64,000 bases of DNA, taken from Lepidostoma basale (taxonomy: Eukaryota > Arthropoda > Insecta > Trichoptera > Lepidostomatidae). The notes below the pieces were generated by a model. It saw nothing but the letters and a program-made list of their open reading frames with translations. It was not told the DNA's origin and searched no databases. Every line of letters begins with the position of its first letter. Position 1 is the stretch's first letter. Shown here piece after piece: positions 20,774-30,597 of the stretch. The stretch spans positions 1 to 64,000 of the forward strand of contig JAHDVF020001563.1 of NCBI GenBank assembly GCA_022606425.2, read 5' to 3'. The translations under genes and the position numbers were made by a program.

Positions 20774-21195
20774 CAAATCAAATCAAATCAGTTTATTAAC
20801 TCAAAAGACATTACAAACAGCAAAATGTTTAAGGCAGTTGAGTATAGGTAAGACATTACAAACAAATACATTACAAATAGCAAAATGTCTAAGGCAATTA
20901 AGTACATGTAAAATATTATAAAAATACAACATAATACCAGGAATGCATTAGAGATGGTTCGACATTAGGAAGACAATATACTTTCTAAAGTCAAGAGTAT
21001 TTGTCCCCTGAACGTACCTTCACTAATATGAAAGACGTCGATCTCCGAGGACACCGCGTTCAGCAGACTAATTGCTCTTTCCACCGGTGTCACCAGAGGC
21101 AGATTGGTTCTGGTGGCCGGTAGGTAAAACAATCTGTGCTGTCGCTGTCGGAGAAATCTATCAGGGACAAAAAGACCAACACACTCTACCACCTC
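20774..21195 (-). mobile_element. L-TGATT LINE, 3' end with ORF C-terminus
   Basis: On the minus strand, 21192-20965 encodes VECVGLFVPDRFLRQRQHRL, FYLPATRTNLPLVTPVERAI and SEIDVFHISEGTFRGQIL. The R..R.F..P..RT pattern followed by DVF and FR is the standard end of several insect LINE reverse transcriptases. A 3' untranslated region of about 190 bp ends AATAAACTGATTTGATTTG at 20774. Overlapping plus-strand frames are shadows. Confidence 0.85.
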
Positions 21196-21446
21196 AATAT
21201 CCCCTGATTAATTTAAAGAAATGGGTAATGAGACGCCCATCTCTTCAAAGCTGTAAAGAATTGGTTCCGAGCATTCCTAAAAGAAATGCCACATTTGGCA
21301 CATTTCTGCAATGCTTACTGTATGCACTTAAAACTGGACACGTTTTGATTGTTGTTTATGCGAATTTAATGAATATGACTTTTTATACTCATTCCGGTAT
21401 TTTTTTCAAGTGTAAAATACGCTTTGTGGATAGATTTCATAATGTT

Positions 21447-21545
21447 CTGATCGATTTTATTATTTTCTAATCGATTTTATTCTGTACTGATCGATTTTAT
21501 TCTATTCTGATAGACATAATTCTATTCCGTTAGATTTTATTATTT
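21447..21545. repeat. Tandem repeat, ~21-23 bp unit
   Basis: Variants of CTGATCGATTTTATT followed by ATTTT/CTGTA/CTATT recur about four to five times with growing divergence (CTAATCGATTTTATTCTGTA, CTGATAGACATAATTCTATT). Confidence 0.7.
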
Positions 21546-22059
21546 AGTTTATTGTTACAATATGTCTCTCTATTTAATAAAATACAATAATATACGTATT
21601 TCACCGCCGTACGATAAGATAAGTCTTAGCAGAAGAAGTAGATCTCCTTTTAATTTTTCATTATTATTTCATTTAAATACCTTTATTATGATAATATAAT
21701 AATAATAAAAAAATTCAATAAAACGATATTTTTAACAACTTCCACTTTTGTTAAAAAAAACATCGTTTGTAACTTTATTGTAATACACTGAAATATAAAT
21801 CGTATGTAATATAAAAAAATAATAGATTTGTCGTATTATTAAATGATGCTAAAGTTAGTATTGTAAATATAGTCGCGGGCTAAGTATTGTAATTAGAACC
21901 AGCCATTTGAATGTAGAGTAAATGACAAGGTTTAATTTACGCAAACAAAACAAGCGCCCTCGAAGCGCCATCCAACACAAAGCTCCCGATACTAATTAAT
22001 TAAGGAAATTAACTTGTTTTAAAATCGATTACCCAAATCAAATTCCACCCAAATCCCAA
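21546..22059. other. Unassigned AT-rich DNA with a small hairpin
   Basis: At about 21717-21775 an AAACGATATTTTTAACAACT stretch is inverted as TTGTTAAAAAAAACATCGTT; the same words recur near 63069-63104. Nothing else is recognised. Confidence 0.45.
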
Positions 22060-22594
22060 ATTGCCTGCTTTACACTTCAAAGCTGAATGAAGACAAAGTT
22101 GCGACCTGAGATGTCACTCTCTCGAAGGCGGTCGGGGTTAAATGTCACTCGGGTAAACTCCCCCCGCGCCGGGCGAGGGGCACGTCAGGCGGGGGGGGAG
22201 GCGCCCCCGACATTATTATTAGCGACGCGGGGAGGGTGGAATGCAAATTGAGCGCTAATTGAATACAACCGAAGTGAGTTCTGGAAGTTAAATTCTGTCA
22301 CAGGCCCAGCCCGTTCCCGTCAGAGGCAGCGGCGTTTAGCGCCAGATGCTAATGGCTCACTTAGATTTTATCCTCAAGACGGAAAACTTGTAGTTTTACT
22401 CGGAAGGGCTTTGTATACCGGATTTTTTCCTGTGGACGTCTCCATTAAATGGACATTTAGAAAAGTTTCGCAATATTCGAAACGATAAGATTCTATCATA
22501 CCTTCCCTGAAACCAACTTACCGGTTTATTAATTACAACATATCTATATATTGTATTATCTTTATCTCCTTATTCAACTTGCTGTAGACTTAAA
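22060..22594. other. GC-rich repeat-free island
   Basis: Positions 22080-22370 include CTCCCCCCGCGCCGGGCGAG and a GGCGGGGGGGGAGGCGCCCC stretch, followed by a balanced-GC region with TTAGCGCCAGATGCTAATGG. No frame or repeat matches. It is a candidate conserved non-coding or regulatory block. Confidence 0.4.
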
Positions 22595-22680
22595 AGTCTG
22601 TTATTGTCGGGTTCTCCTCCTGTGATGCTGAACTCCAGCTATCTTTCCATCGTTTTGGGAGTTTCCCTGGTGGACTCAAT
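22595..22680 (-). mobile_element. L-GAA2 LINE, 3'-end scrap
   Basis: The minus strand reads GKLPKRWKDSW then SASQEENPTI, matching the GRPPKRWNDSWESTSLENRP part of the copy at 57735. It is short and has no tail. Confidence 0.65.
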
Positions 22681-23019
22681 TCTGTTTATGTATACTTACA
22701 AACTAGTTTTTGTCTACTTTTTATTAAGACTTACATATACTCTCCTTTAATACCATTAAAAGTGAAATTGTTGTATAGGTGTTTAGTCTGGTCAGTATCT
22801 CATTATAATTGAGCTTATATATATTCAAAAGCGCCCAGAAAAAAATTTGTTCTCAGACATGGATATTCTGGCATTAAAAGGTTCAGCTATTCTTACCCAA
22901 ACCTATTGAATATAATGGGGAGGATGTATAGTTTGCATTTGATATATACGAATGTCTTCCAATTTTTTAAATAAAACTATATTTTTAGATAATGACGAAC
23001 AGTGTACTCACAAACTGGT
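22681..23019. other. Unassigned DNA
   Basis: Nothing recognised. Confidence 0.5.
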
Positions 23020-23135
23020 TGACTTTTCAACTACCAGAACCATATGAAAAATAGTGGAAAAAACCTATGTTTTAAATCATAAAAAATTGTCATTGCGGTA
23101 TTCCATAGTGTTAACGCATCAACTTTATAAAAAAA
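23020..23135. mobile_element. FB-B foldback, one arm
   Basis: TAGTGGAAAAAACCTATGTT, CATAAAAAATTGTCATTGCG and TATTCCATAGTGTTAACGCA match the outer right arm of FB-B (compare 9030-9125). Confidence 0.55.
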
Positions 23136-23243
23136 TGATAATTTCATTATGAATTCATTATGAAATGCCCAAATTGATTGCAAATCATGAACATAATGTA
23201 CAAAGTTATCAAGAATGTTATAATATTTTTATCTGTTTAAATA

Positions 23244-23340
23244 TCAAATCAAATCAAATCAAATCAGTTTATTAACTCAATAGACATTACAAACAGGAAA
23301 AGGTTTAAGTCATAAAAATACAACAAATATGAACGTAATA
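23244..23340 (-). mobile_element. L-TGATT LINE, tail and end of 3' untranslated region
   Basis: On the minus strand a TGTCTATTGAGTTAATAAAC stretch leads into a TGATTTGATTTGATTTGATT tail, identical in layout to the end at 20774. It is truncated before the ORF. Confidence 0.75.
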
Positions 23341-23934
23341 CTTACATATTCTGAAACACGAGAAGTTTCTAAAAACAACGTTTGCTGCTTTTTTAAAAAT
23401 AATGATTTTAATATGAATATGCTTCTTGATTAATTAATTATTGTGCACGAGTAAGTTAACATATTATAGTACGACATAAGTATTACTAAAAATTATATAA
23501 GTTCGCTGAAAATGTTGTTTCATGTTCTGCATCAAACTCCCATTTTCTAGCGTTTTTGTTTCTTTGTTGTAAGGGATTTAAATTTCCGCAAAACAAACCA
23601 AACGTCATCGACAGGAAAATATTGTCCCCCGAATACAGGTTTTTCTTCGTGCATTTTCACATAAAGGCTAATACAAAACACATACACCATCCAGTCGCAT
23701 ATTTCAGTCCCCGCTACCAATTTCCTTTTACCTCGTGTGACGGTTTGCTCCGCTCCGCCCGAACATTACGAGAGATTGAATTTTAGTTAAATATAATATA
23801 CGGTCTCAATAACACTGAACGTAAATCATGAACAAAGTTTAGAATACCTCGGTTCATACGTCCGCAGGCTCCATTCACACTTTCTCCTAGATAGTAGAAG
23901 CCCACATACGGACCGACGTAAAAAATTCTTCAAT
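23341..23934. other. Unassigned DNA
   Basis: No gene is supported. The 76-codon frame at 23556-23786 lies in unique sequence but has no recognisable domain. Confidence 0.4.
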
Positions 23935-24062
23935 TATATTTAATAATAATAAAAACGTCAATTTTCTATGGCTTTATCATAGTTTATCGGAGTGACATGT
24001 TTCGACTGTCAAATATCATTTAAAAATACCCAAGCAAGGCGAAACTATAAATATGTTTTTAT
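23935..24062. mobile_element. FB-A foldback, degenerate
   Basis: AAAAACGTCAATTTTCTATG, GGAGTGACATGTTTCGACTG, then CAAGCAAGGCGAAACTATAA give a left arm and a partial right arm. Confidence 0.6.
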
Positions 24063-24110
24063 TTATTGTCGTTTGAGTAAATAAACTGAATTGATTGATT
24101 GATGCTCGTC
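24063..24110 (+). repeat. LINE tail (TGAT)n
   Basis: AATAAACTGAATTGATTGAT plus a further repeat looks like a polyadenylation signal and microsatellite tail of a LINE on the plus strand. No ORF precedes it. Confidence 0.45.
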
Positions 24111-24445
24111 AAAAGTGTGAATGTGAAAAAAAGTAATCTTAAAAAAGTTTCATTTGTGAAATCTCGATTTTGAAAACTGTATTTTTAACTCAATTAGTGA
24201 GCAAAATTTTGATGGGTGTCACGTAAAACTTGTATCTTTTGATGTTATAAAAAACTTTTATTTTTAATTTTGAAACTTTTTGAAATATTTACTTTGCTAT
24301 AAATAATAATCCTATTAAAATATCAACATACGTTTAAAAGATCGGAATACATATGTTATATTAATTTCTATAAGCATAATTTAATAAAATAAAAGCACTC
24401 TTCTCCAATGATAACATTAATTAGAAACTCCCCCAGAGAATGATC
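24111..24445. other. Unassigned AT-rich DNA
   Basis: Nothing recognised. Confidence 0.5.
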
Positions 24446-24867
24446 AAATGCTATAATGTGGTCTGTTTTATTGTATGGATGTGAAACGTGGACCATAAAA
24501 GTCAACTCAATGAACATACTTGAGGCTTTAAAATGTGTCATTATCGCCGAATGCTCAGAATTTCCTGGAATGACATGGTTACCAATACCGTAGTCCTGAG
24601 GCGAGCTAGTGTCGGAATATTGCACATTTGGGTCATGTACTGCGTGGGGAAAAATACCACCTTCTCCAATTGATATTGGAGGGGAAAATTGATGTGCGCC
24701 GAAGGCCCGGTAGGGGACAGATGTCCTGGCTGCGAAACGTGAGGGAGTGGACCGGCATCCGAAGTGTGGAGGAGCTGTCCCGAGCGGCGCAGGACAAGGA
24801 CAGGTTCGCTGAGGTGATCGCCAACGTTGGAGGGACCCGACAGGGCACTGAAAAAGAAGAAGAAACA
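24446..24867 (+). mobile_element. L-GAA1 LINE, C-terminal copy
   Basis: The decayed start reads SVLLYGCETWTIKVNSMNIL and RRMLRISWNDMVT, then GHVLRGEKYHLLQLILEGKI, GRGQMSWLRNVREWTGIRSV, EELSRAAQDKDRFAEVIANV and GGTRQGTE with a GAA tail. The last 80 or so residues are an uninterrupted frame; upstream there is at least one frame break. The 166-codon minus frame over it is a shadow. Confidence 0.9.
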
Positions 24868-24874
24868 TTATTTG

Positions 24875-25684
24875 ACAAAAAAATTAAAAATTTACTCTAA
24901 ATATCTTTCTCGAATATGATTATATTGATTTTCGATTAACATATTACATGATAATATTTTCAGTACGAGAGGAACTAAACAATGCACCTAAGGCATTAGA
25001 AACTTTCGGATTTCGATTTCATTAAAATTATACGTGTATAAATAACCGTTCGTCTGTGTTGATCTAATCGTACTATTCTTGAATTCACGCCTCACAATGG
25101 CTGAGGAGCGATACTAGCCACAAACATGAAGTACGCAAGTTCTCTCCGAGGATAGGGATTGTTCGAATACATTTATCAACCATTTCACATGATATCAAAG
25201 TTCATTCTAGTTTCGGTAAGATTATGAGCATTAGAAATGATTGCACTAGATTTACTGACTTCCTCGGTAAGCGAGCGTAACAAATTCAACCGAATTAACA
25301 TAGTAAATCTTCCTACAGCTTTTATGATACGATTAAATTTCGTTCGTGCTTTATAGACAGAAGCGCTTCTATTAATATCGCCGTACATTAGATGACCTTT
25401 ACAGAGTAACAGTTTCTTAGAAAATATGAAAGCGGTACCTATGTAAATACTTCTAGCGTAATCGGTTATGAAAAGGTGTTTATAATTCAATGTACCTCAA
25501 AAGCATCTTCGCCTTCTTTTTATTTGCCATTATAAATAAATAAAAATAATAGATTTTCTTCTATATTCGCCTTCACTTTGTGTTAAAGTGTAACTATATT
25601 TATTTAAAAAAAAAACAGATTTTAAATAATGGTTAAGGAATCAATGCATGAGCAGACACTGTCAGTACTCATGACATCTAAGAA
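24875..25684. other. Unassigned DNA with one open frame of unknown meaning
   Basis: A 101-codon minus-strand frame at 25185-25490 lies in sequence that matches no repeat here. It is basic and has no recognisable domain or signal peptide. With no splice or promoter context I do not call it a gene, but it is the best non-repeat frame in the window. Confidence 0.3.
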
Positions 25685-25775
25685 TAACATAAATAAACAC
25701 TTTGCGACCTATCGTGGGTCCAACCATTAGAAATAAGATACCCAACGAAGATATTCGAAGATCTTCCAAAAGTTC
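25685..25775 (+). mobile_element. L-GAA2 LINE, short internal fragment
   Basis: The translation TLRPIVGPTIRNKIPNEDIR matches TLRPIVGGTLRDRIPNEEIR at 4485-4555. No tail is present. Confidence 0.65.
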
Positions 25776-25794
25776 TTCTATTTTTTCTATTATA

Positions 25795-26140
25795 TATTAG
25801 CCATACTTTGTTTATGATGCTTTAATTCTCTTTTATATACTTTGTATATACAACACTTATATTTTTAAAAAATTACATTGACATGTGCCGGACAACCAGT
25901 CCTTCCTCAGTGATACATATTATAAAGATGTATATTTAAAATATATAATATATAATTTAAAATATAGGTCAGATCATGTAAACAATTTTAAAATATTTTA
26001 AATATGTATCTTTGTAGCATGTATCACTGAGGAAGGACTGGTTGTCCGAAACATGTCTATGTAGTTAATTTATTTATTAATATAAGTGTTGTACATATAT
26101 ACAAAGTACATAAGAATAAAAAGATAAATAAAATCTTCTC
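25795..26140. mobile_element. FB-C foldback, complete
   Basis: The left arm TATACTTTGTATATACAACA, GACATGTGCCGGACAACC, AGTCCTTCCTCAGTGATACA is mirrored on the right by TGTATCACTGAGGAAGGACT, GGTTGTCCGAAACATGTC and TTGTACATATATACAAAGTA. It is better preserved near the apex than the 15835 copy. Confidence 0.85.
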
Positions 26141-26235
26141 GATCTAAAAAAAAGTTTCCTGAACTGATTTATCAAAGAGTCGACTCTTTCACGATTCACG
26201 AGTTTCAACTATAACTAAATATTTTTTTCTTTATA

Positions 26236-26266
26236 TTAGGTCCTCACATATGAAATTGGCGTTTTG
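26236..26266 (+). repeat. Mariner left inverted terminal repeat
   Basis: A 31 bp repeat containing CATATGAAATTGGCGTTTTG, matched by the right end with two differences. TA precedes it. Confidence 0.95.
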
Positions 26267-26424
26267 CCGTACTGGCAACTTTGATCTCAAATATCTTCTC
26301 TTTGGTTAGGAATTCCAAATTCAAATTTATACAGCTATTTACTCAAGTATTTGTGTTTCGAAAATTATAATTCATTTGTTTTTTCCTCAATTGTTTTTTT
26401 TCTTTGCGTCACTCAGTTTACAAA

Positions 26425-27448
26425 ATGGAAAACTTGAAATATCGCGTTATTTACGAGTACGAGTTCCACCGTGGCACCAGTGCTGCAGAAACGGCTCGAA
26501 GGATTAATGATGTGTATGGCGACGGTGCCGCAAAAGAAAACACAGTGCGTTTTTGGTTCCAACGTTTTCGTTCTGGAAATTTCGACCTGCAGAACAAGCC
26601 CCGTGGACGGCCGGAGACCAAAGTTGATAATGAAGAATTGAAGGCTATTGTGGAAGCGGATCCATCGCAAACCACGTCCGAGTTAGCTGCAGGCTGCGGT
26701 GTTAGTGATAAAACTGTTTTAATCCACTTGAAGCAAATTGGGAAGGTGAAAAGCTTGAAAGGTGGGTACCTCACGAATTGAGTGAAGCAAATCAACAAAC
26801 GCGCGTTGACTGCTGCGTTGCATTACTCAACCGGCACAATAATGAAGGGATTTTGAATCGAATCATTACCTGTGATGAAAAGTGGATCCTGTATGATAAT
26901 CGGAAGCGCTCATCGCAATGGCTGAACCCTGCCGAACCAGCCAAACCATGCCCCAAGCGAAAATTGACTCCAAAAAAGTTACTTGTGAGCGTTTGGTGGA
27001 CTAGTGCTGGTGTCGTTCACTACAGCTTTCTTAAATCTGGCCAGACGATTACGGCAGATGTCTATTGTCAGCAACTGCAAACCATGATGGAAAAGCTAGC
27101 TGCTAATCAACCGAGGCTGGTTAATCGCTCTAGGCCACTGCTGCTTCATGATAACGCTAGACCACACACTGCACAACAGACGGCTACCAAATTAGAAGAG
27201 CTTCAATTGGAATGTCTAAGACATCCACCGTACTCTCCAGACCTTGCCCCAACAGATTACTATTTTTTTCGAAATTTGGATTTCGAAACTTCTTGCAAGG
27301 AAAAAAATTCAACTCCGATGGGGTAGTCCAAACCGACTTCAAAGATTTTATTGATTCCCGTCCGAATGGTTTTTTTAGTAAAGGGATCGATGAACTACCT
27401 ATGAGATGGCAAAAGTGCATAGATAGCAATGGTACATACTTTGGTTAA
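26425..27448 (+). pseudogene. Mariner transposase, two frameshifts
   Basis: Transposase normally cuts the element out and joins it at TA. The ATG at 26425 gives MENLKYRVIYEYEFHRGTSA, the start of the paired-type DNA-binding region with two helix-turn-helix motifs (residues about 1-110). The first break is one lost base in the A run at about 26749-26752, just before the linker, where WVPHEL is read only in the next frame. The catalytic domain then holds TCDEKW, LHDNARPH and YSPDLAPTDY; the last two aspartates have 34 residues between them, as required for DD34D. The second break near 27283-27290 looks like a 5 bp gain repeating TTTCGAAA, after which the frame continues to TAA at 27446. Total coding length fits the usual ~345 residues. 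It is non-functional as written. Confidence 0.95.
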
Positions 27449-27495
27449 ATAAATATATTATATTAAAAAAAAAACAACTTTATGTTCCTCCCATA

Positions 27496-27526
27496 CAAAA
27501 CGCCAATTTCATATGTTAGGACCTTA
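27496..27526 (-). repeat. Mariner right inverted terminal repeat
   Basis: Inverse of the left repeat: CAAAACGCCAATTTCATATG followed by TTAGGACCTTA; TA follows at 27527-27528. Confidence 0.95.
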
Positions 27527-27528
27527 TA

Positions 27529-27602
27529 TATTTGGCCACGGCACACCTGCATCCGGCTCATGGCACACCAGTGTGCCGCGGCACACTGGTTGCGGAGCAC
27601 TG
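27529..27602 (-). mobile_element. hAT-like transposon end
   Basis: On the minus strand the end begins CAGTGCTCCGCAACC and contains the self-complementary CCAGTGTGCCGCGGCACACT. CAGTG termini with this GTGTGCCGCGGCACAC core are typical of hAT non-autonomous elements. It abuts CTCTAGAG (27603-27610), which fits the hAT 8 bp target pattern nTnnnnAn. The other end was not found; the mariner lies directly inside. Confidence 0.65.
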
Positions 27603-27745
27603 CTCTAGAGTACTGTCGACCACCAGGATTACCACCAAAGAGATGGAGAGAAAACTAAACGTCTTCATCACAGGACCAAATTTGATATCCTGTCTAAACA
27701 GATAGCAAGATCTACATAAAGGAAAAGTAGAATTAAAAACAATCC
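27603..27745 (+). mobile_element. L-GAA2 LINE, C-terminal fragment
   Basis: RRPPGLPPKRWRENTSSS then a QDQI-like end matches the RRPPRRPPKRWKEGWSSLSQ part of 4670-4740. No clear tail. Confidence 0.65.
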
Positions 27746-28195
27746 TACTCAAATGAGCTCCTCGCTACCTAACAGACTTTTATAGGTCAATCGATTTGAA
27801 CCCTTGGCATTCGATGCTGCTGTCTACAAAAGAAGAAGTCTTAATATACTACTTGTTTCACGGCTTCCATGAGCTTAAATTTTCGTATATCGGACAATCG
27901 AAATCACAGAACTGGGTGGGTGTAAAACTACCCTAAAACATTCGAAGGCAAAACATCGAAGGAAATTTTTGGAGACGCTTTTTTACCTTTACACATAGTG
28001 ACTAAACATTATAGCACATCTTTACATAATGTTTAGACAGTTATCAAAGCGCATATTTTACAAATCTTTCTCCATTTCATCTACCCACCAAACAATCCAT
28101 ATTAAATAAATTTACTATCAATACATTTCAGTTTTCAGAATCTAATCATTACTAACATTTAAACATCGTGTCATAGACGTATCAAATCAGTTCAA
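27746..28195. other. Unassigned DNA
   Basis: Nothing recognised. Confidence 0.5.
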
Positions 28196-28372
28196 ATCAA
28201 ATCAAATCAGTTTATTTTCTTAAAAGATATTTCAAACAATTATTATAGTTTAAGACATCTATTGAAAACAAGTAAAATATAATACCAAGAACGCATGAGA
28301 GATGGTTCGACATTAGGAATATAAGATACTCTCCAAAGTCAAGAGTATTTGTCTTCTGAACGTACTTACACG
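28196..28372 (-). mobile_element. L-TGATT LINE, 3' end
   Basis: A minus-strand end with AATAAACTGATTTGATTTG at 28196-28218, preceded by the family's untranslated region and a stretch near 28330-28365 matching GTTCAGAAGACAAATACTCT of the ORF end (compare 20990-21020). Confidence 0.75.
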
Positions 28373-28660
28373 TATATTGATTTCTCCGACTCCTTATGTG
28401 GCCGGCATTAAATATTTTATTAATTTGATCAAGTCACATTTTCCTTCACTTTATTCTGGTCTTCCTCTATTTCTAGTTCCGTTTCCATCGTTTACCTACG
28501 TTTTCTCTACCATTTATTCTTTCCGTGTGTTTAGATCATTTTAATAACTCTTTCATTATGTGTCCACACTATATTGATGATCTTTTCAATATTTTGTTCA
28601 TAACACTTTAATTCACACTGTATTCACTTCTTATATTTGCATTTGAAACAAAAGCCTATC
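28373..28660 (-). mobile_element. L-TTAG LINE, internal fragment
   Basis: The minus strand shows the MNKILKRSSI and IMKELLK regions and a decayed RNRGRPE-like stretch. The section 28570-28646 is nearly identical to 29189-29267, closer than other copies are to each other. Confidence 0.7.
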
Positions 28661-28815
28661 CATGTTCAAGCGATTGACTATAATTAACAAGATCTACACT
28701 AGCTTTATATTACAGTACAATTTGGATTATAAACTTTACATACATCACCACTCATTAGTTTTTATTACAACTGTTCATTAACTATATCATTGAATTTTGC
28801 TATTTGCGACCGCTT

Positions 28816-29101
28816 CTCTCTCTCTGGTTTCAATCCTGGGATTGGTTTGCAGCAATTTCCTCTATTCTTCCCTTTCATTCTTCCTTGTCTTGTGCGGCTC
28901 TTTTGAAGTCTGCATTTATGATGAGCAGCGCACGACCACCAACAGGTCCTCCAGGTACTCTCGGCGTGGGTATCCCCTAGAGTTTGTCCCCTCGGTCATA
29001 CCCTCCATTATGGCATGCAAGAGGCCTTCTTGTCGTATTACATGGCCGATCCATCTTGCACGCCTTTCGGACAAGGTCCTGAGCAGGTGCCTGCCTCCTT
29101 T
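28816..29101 (-). mobile_element. L-NQSQD LINE copy with target duplication
   Basis: The minus strand encodes EGGRHLLRTLSERRARWIGH, VIRQEGLLHAIMEGMTEGTN and, after frame breaks, the RCSS..., KRAAQDKEE and ANQSQD end with a (GAGA)n tail. GACCGCTT occurs at 28808-28815 and 29102-29109, the target duplication. Plus-strand frames here are shadows. Confidence 0.9.
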
Positions 29102-29174
29102 GACCGCTTACAAATTGCTATTTCCATTGCTCGGCCATGCTCAGTTCAAATATTGATGTGTTCAGTTCAAATAT

Positions 29175-29400
29175 TGAGTTCAAATAAACACTATCTTGAT
29201 GATCTTTTCAATGTTTTGTTCATAACACTTTAATTCACACTGTATTCACTTCTTATATTTGCATTTGACACTTAGATATATACAGATTCACAACACATTC
29301 GTCTAAGAGATCTCATTTCTATTGCATTTGTTCTGCTTTCAACCTTATTTTGCCAGTTCCATACTTCAATCACATTCATAACATTTGAAATTCACATACA
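29175..29400 (-). mobile_element. L-TTAG LINE, internal fragment
   Basis: The minus strand carries a MRSLRRMC-like region (ATGAGATCTCTTAGACGAAT) and the adjacent CGVNYSVMNKTLKRS-like part. It is truncated at both ends. Confidence 0.7.
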
Positions 29401-29933
29401 TATAAATAAATACTCACAAATCACACGTATCAGCCAGATGAATTGGATGAACCAACGCAAGATAAGATGACGATGAAACCTCGAGCAAATATTTCTGTAG
29501 AGTATATCTATTTTGCGTTTACATTACATTCCGACATTTGCATTTTATACGAAACAATGGAGCTTGATTACAAACATTTGAACTGAAATATGCAGCGGCT
29601 CACTTGTTAGACCGAGCCTGCCCCTACCCAGAGGTCTGATGATTTTTGCAGACAAGAATATTTACGAACACTCAAGCTAATAATTCTTGCCTCTATTGTT
29701 CTCTCACGATATGTAAGCTAGCAACAAAGTTTTTTTTATCATATAAAAGTTAAATTTGAATAACATAGCGTGTTTTATAGCGTACATTTTTTTCATTGCC
29801 GATTTTATCTGTGATGTTCTTTCTATTCCAAAAACTTTTGCTAAAATCTTTAGTTTTTTCATTCCTTTTAACGTTATCACAACATATAATATTGCGTATT
29901 AGATGAAATACGAATAATTTTATTTCACGGTTT
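29401..29933. other. Unassigned AT-rich DNA
   Basis: Nothing recognised. Confidence 0.5.
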
Positions 29934-29946
29934 TATATTGTCACAA

Positions 29947-30444
29947 TTATGGTGTTCTTCTACCGACCCTTATGTATATCAGCGAAGCATAAAACTGGCA
30001 AAATAATGATGAAAGTAGAATAAATGCCGTAGAAAGGAGATCTCTTAGACGAATGTGTGATACTCTGTGTATGATACAGTGTCGAATGAAAATATAAGAA
30101 GTGAATGCGGTGCGAATGATGGTGTTATGAACAAATAATAAAAGGATCATTAAGATGGTTTGGACATATGGAAAGAATGAATGAATAAAGAGTGGTTAAA
30201 AAATTATATGTTAACGATGTAAATGGAACTAGAAATAGAGGAAGACCGAGAAAAACGTGGCACGATCAAATAAAGCAAATATTGAATGTCGGCCATGTGA
30301 GGATTCAGAGAAATCGACGCGCGTGCATGACATGATGTATGAATGTTGAGGAATCGAGAGAAATATATCAGGAAATAAAAGTGTGGCAGTCCATTCTTTC
30401 TACCTGCCCCTTCGAGGAGACGGCGTGATGGTTAGTTAGTTAGT
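29947..30444 (+). mobile_element. L-TTAG LINE copy with 13 bp target duplication
   Basis: The copy runs from VLLPTLMYISEA to the CMNVEESREIYQ end, SILSTCPFEETA, TGA and (TTAG)n. The duplication TATATTGTCACAA is at 29934-29946 and 30445-30457. Frameshifts near 30060 and 30130 break the frame. Confidence 0.9.
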
Positions 30445-30539
30445 TATATTGTCACAACGCCGAAAAAGGGCTATCCAGTTGAGTAGTAGACCACAATCTA
30501 GAAAATAAATAATATAAAGAGTCCGGTCTTAATCAAATT

Positions 30540-30597
30540 AATCGACGAGCGTGCATGTTACGATGAATGAATGCAGAGGAATCTAGAGAGGTATTAT
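30540..30597 (+). mobile_element. L-TTAG LINE scrap
   Basis: AATCGACGAGCGTGCATGTT and ACGATGAATGAATGCAGAGG match the RRACM.RCMN.EE coding stretch. The FB-A copy with its own inserted LINE follows directly. Confidence 0.6.

Larger units (their letters stand above)
26236..27526 (+). mobile_element. Mariner element (Tc1/mariner superfamily)
   Basis: An element of about 1,291 bp is bounded by 31 bp inverted repeats (26236-26266 and 27496-27526) that share AGGTCCT, CATATGAAATTGGCGTTTTG with two mismatches. TA dinucleotides flank it at 26234-26235 and 27527-27528, the obligatory mariner target duplication. It encodes a DD34D transposase broken by two frameshifts. The intact ends mean it could still be moved by a related transposase supplied elsewhere. 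The residues suggest the SETMAR-type mariners common in insects; the subfamily (possibly cecropia) is a guess. Confidence 0.95.
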
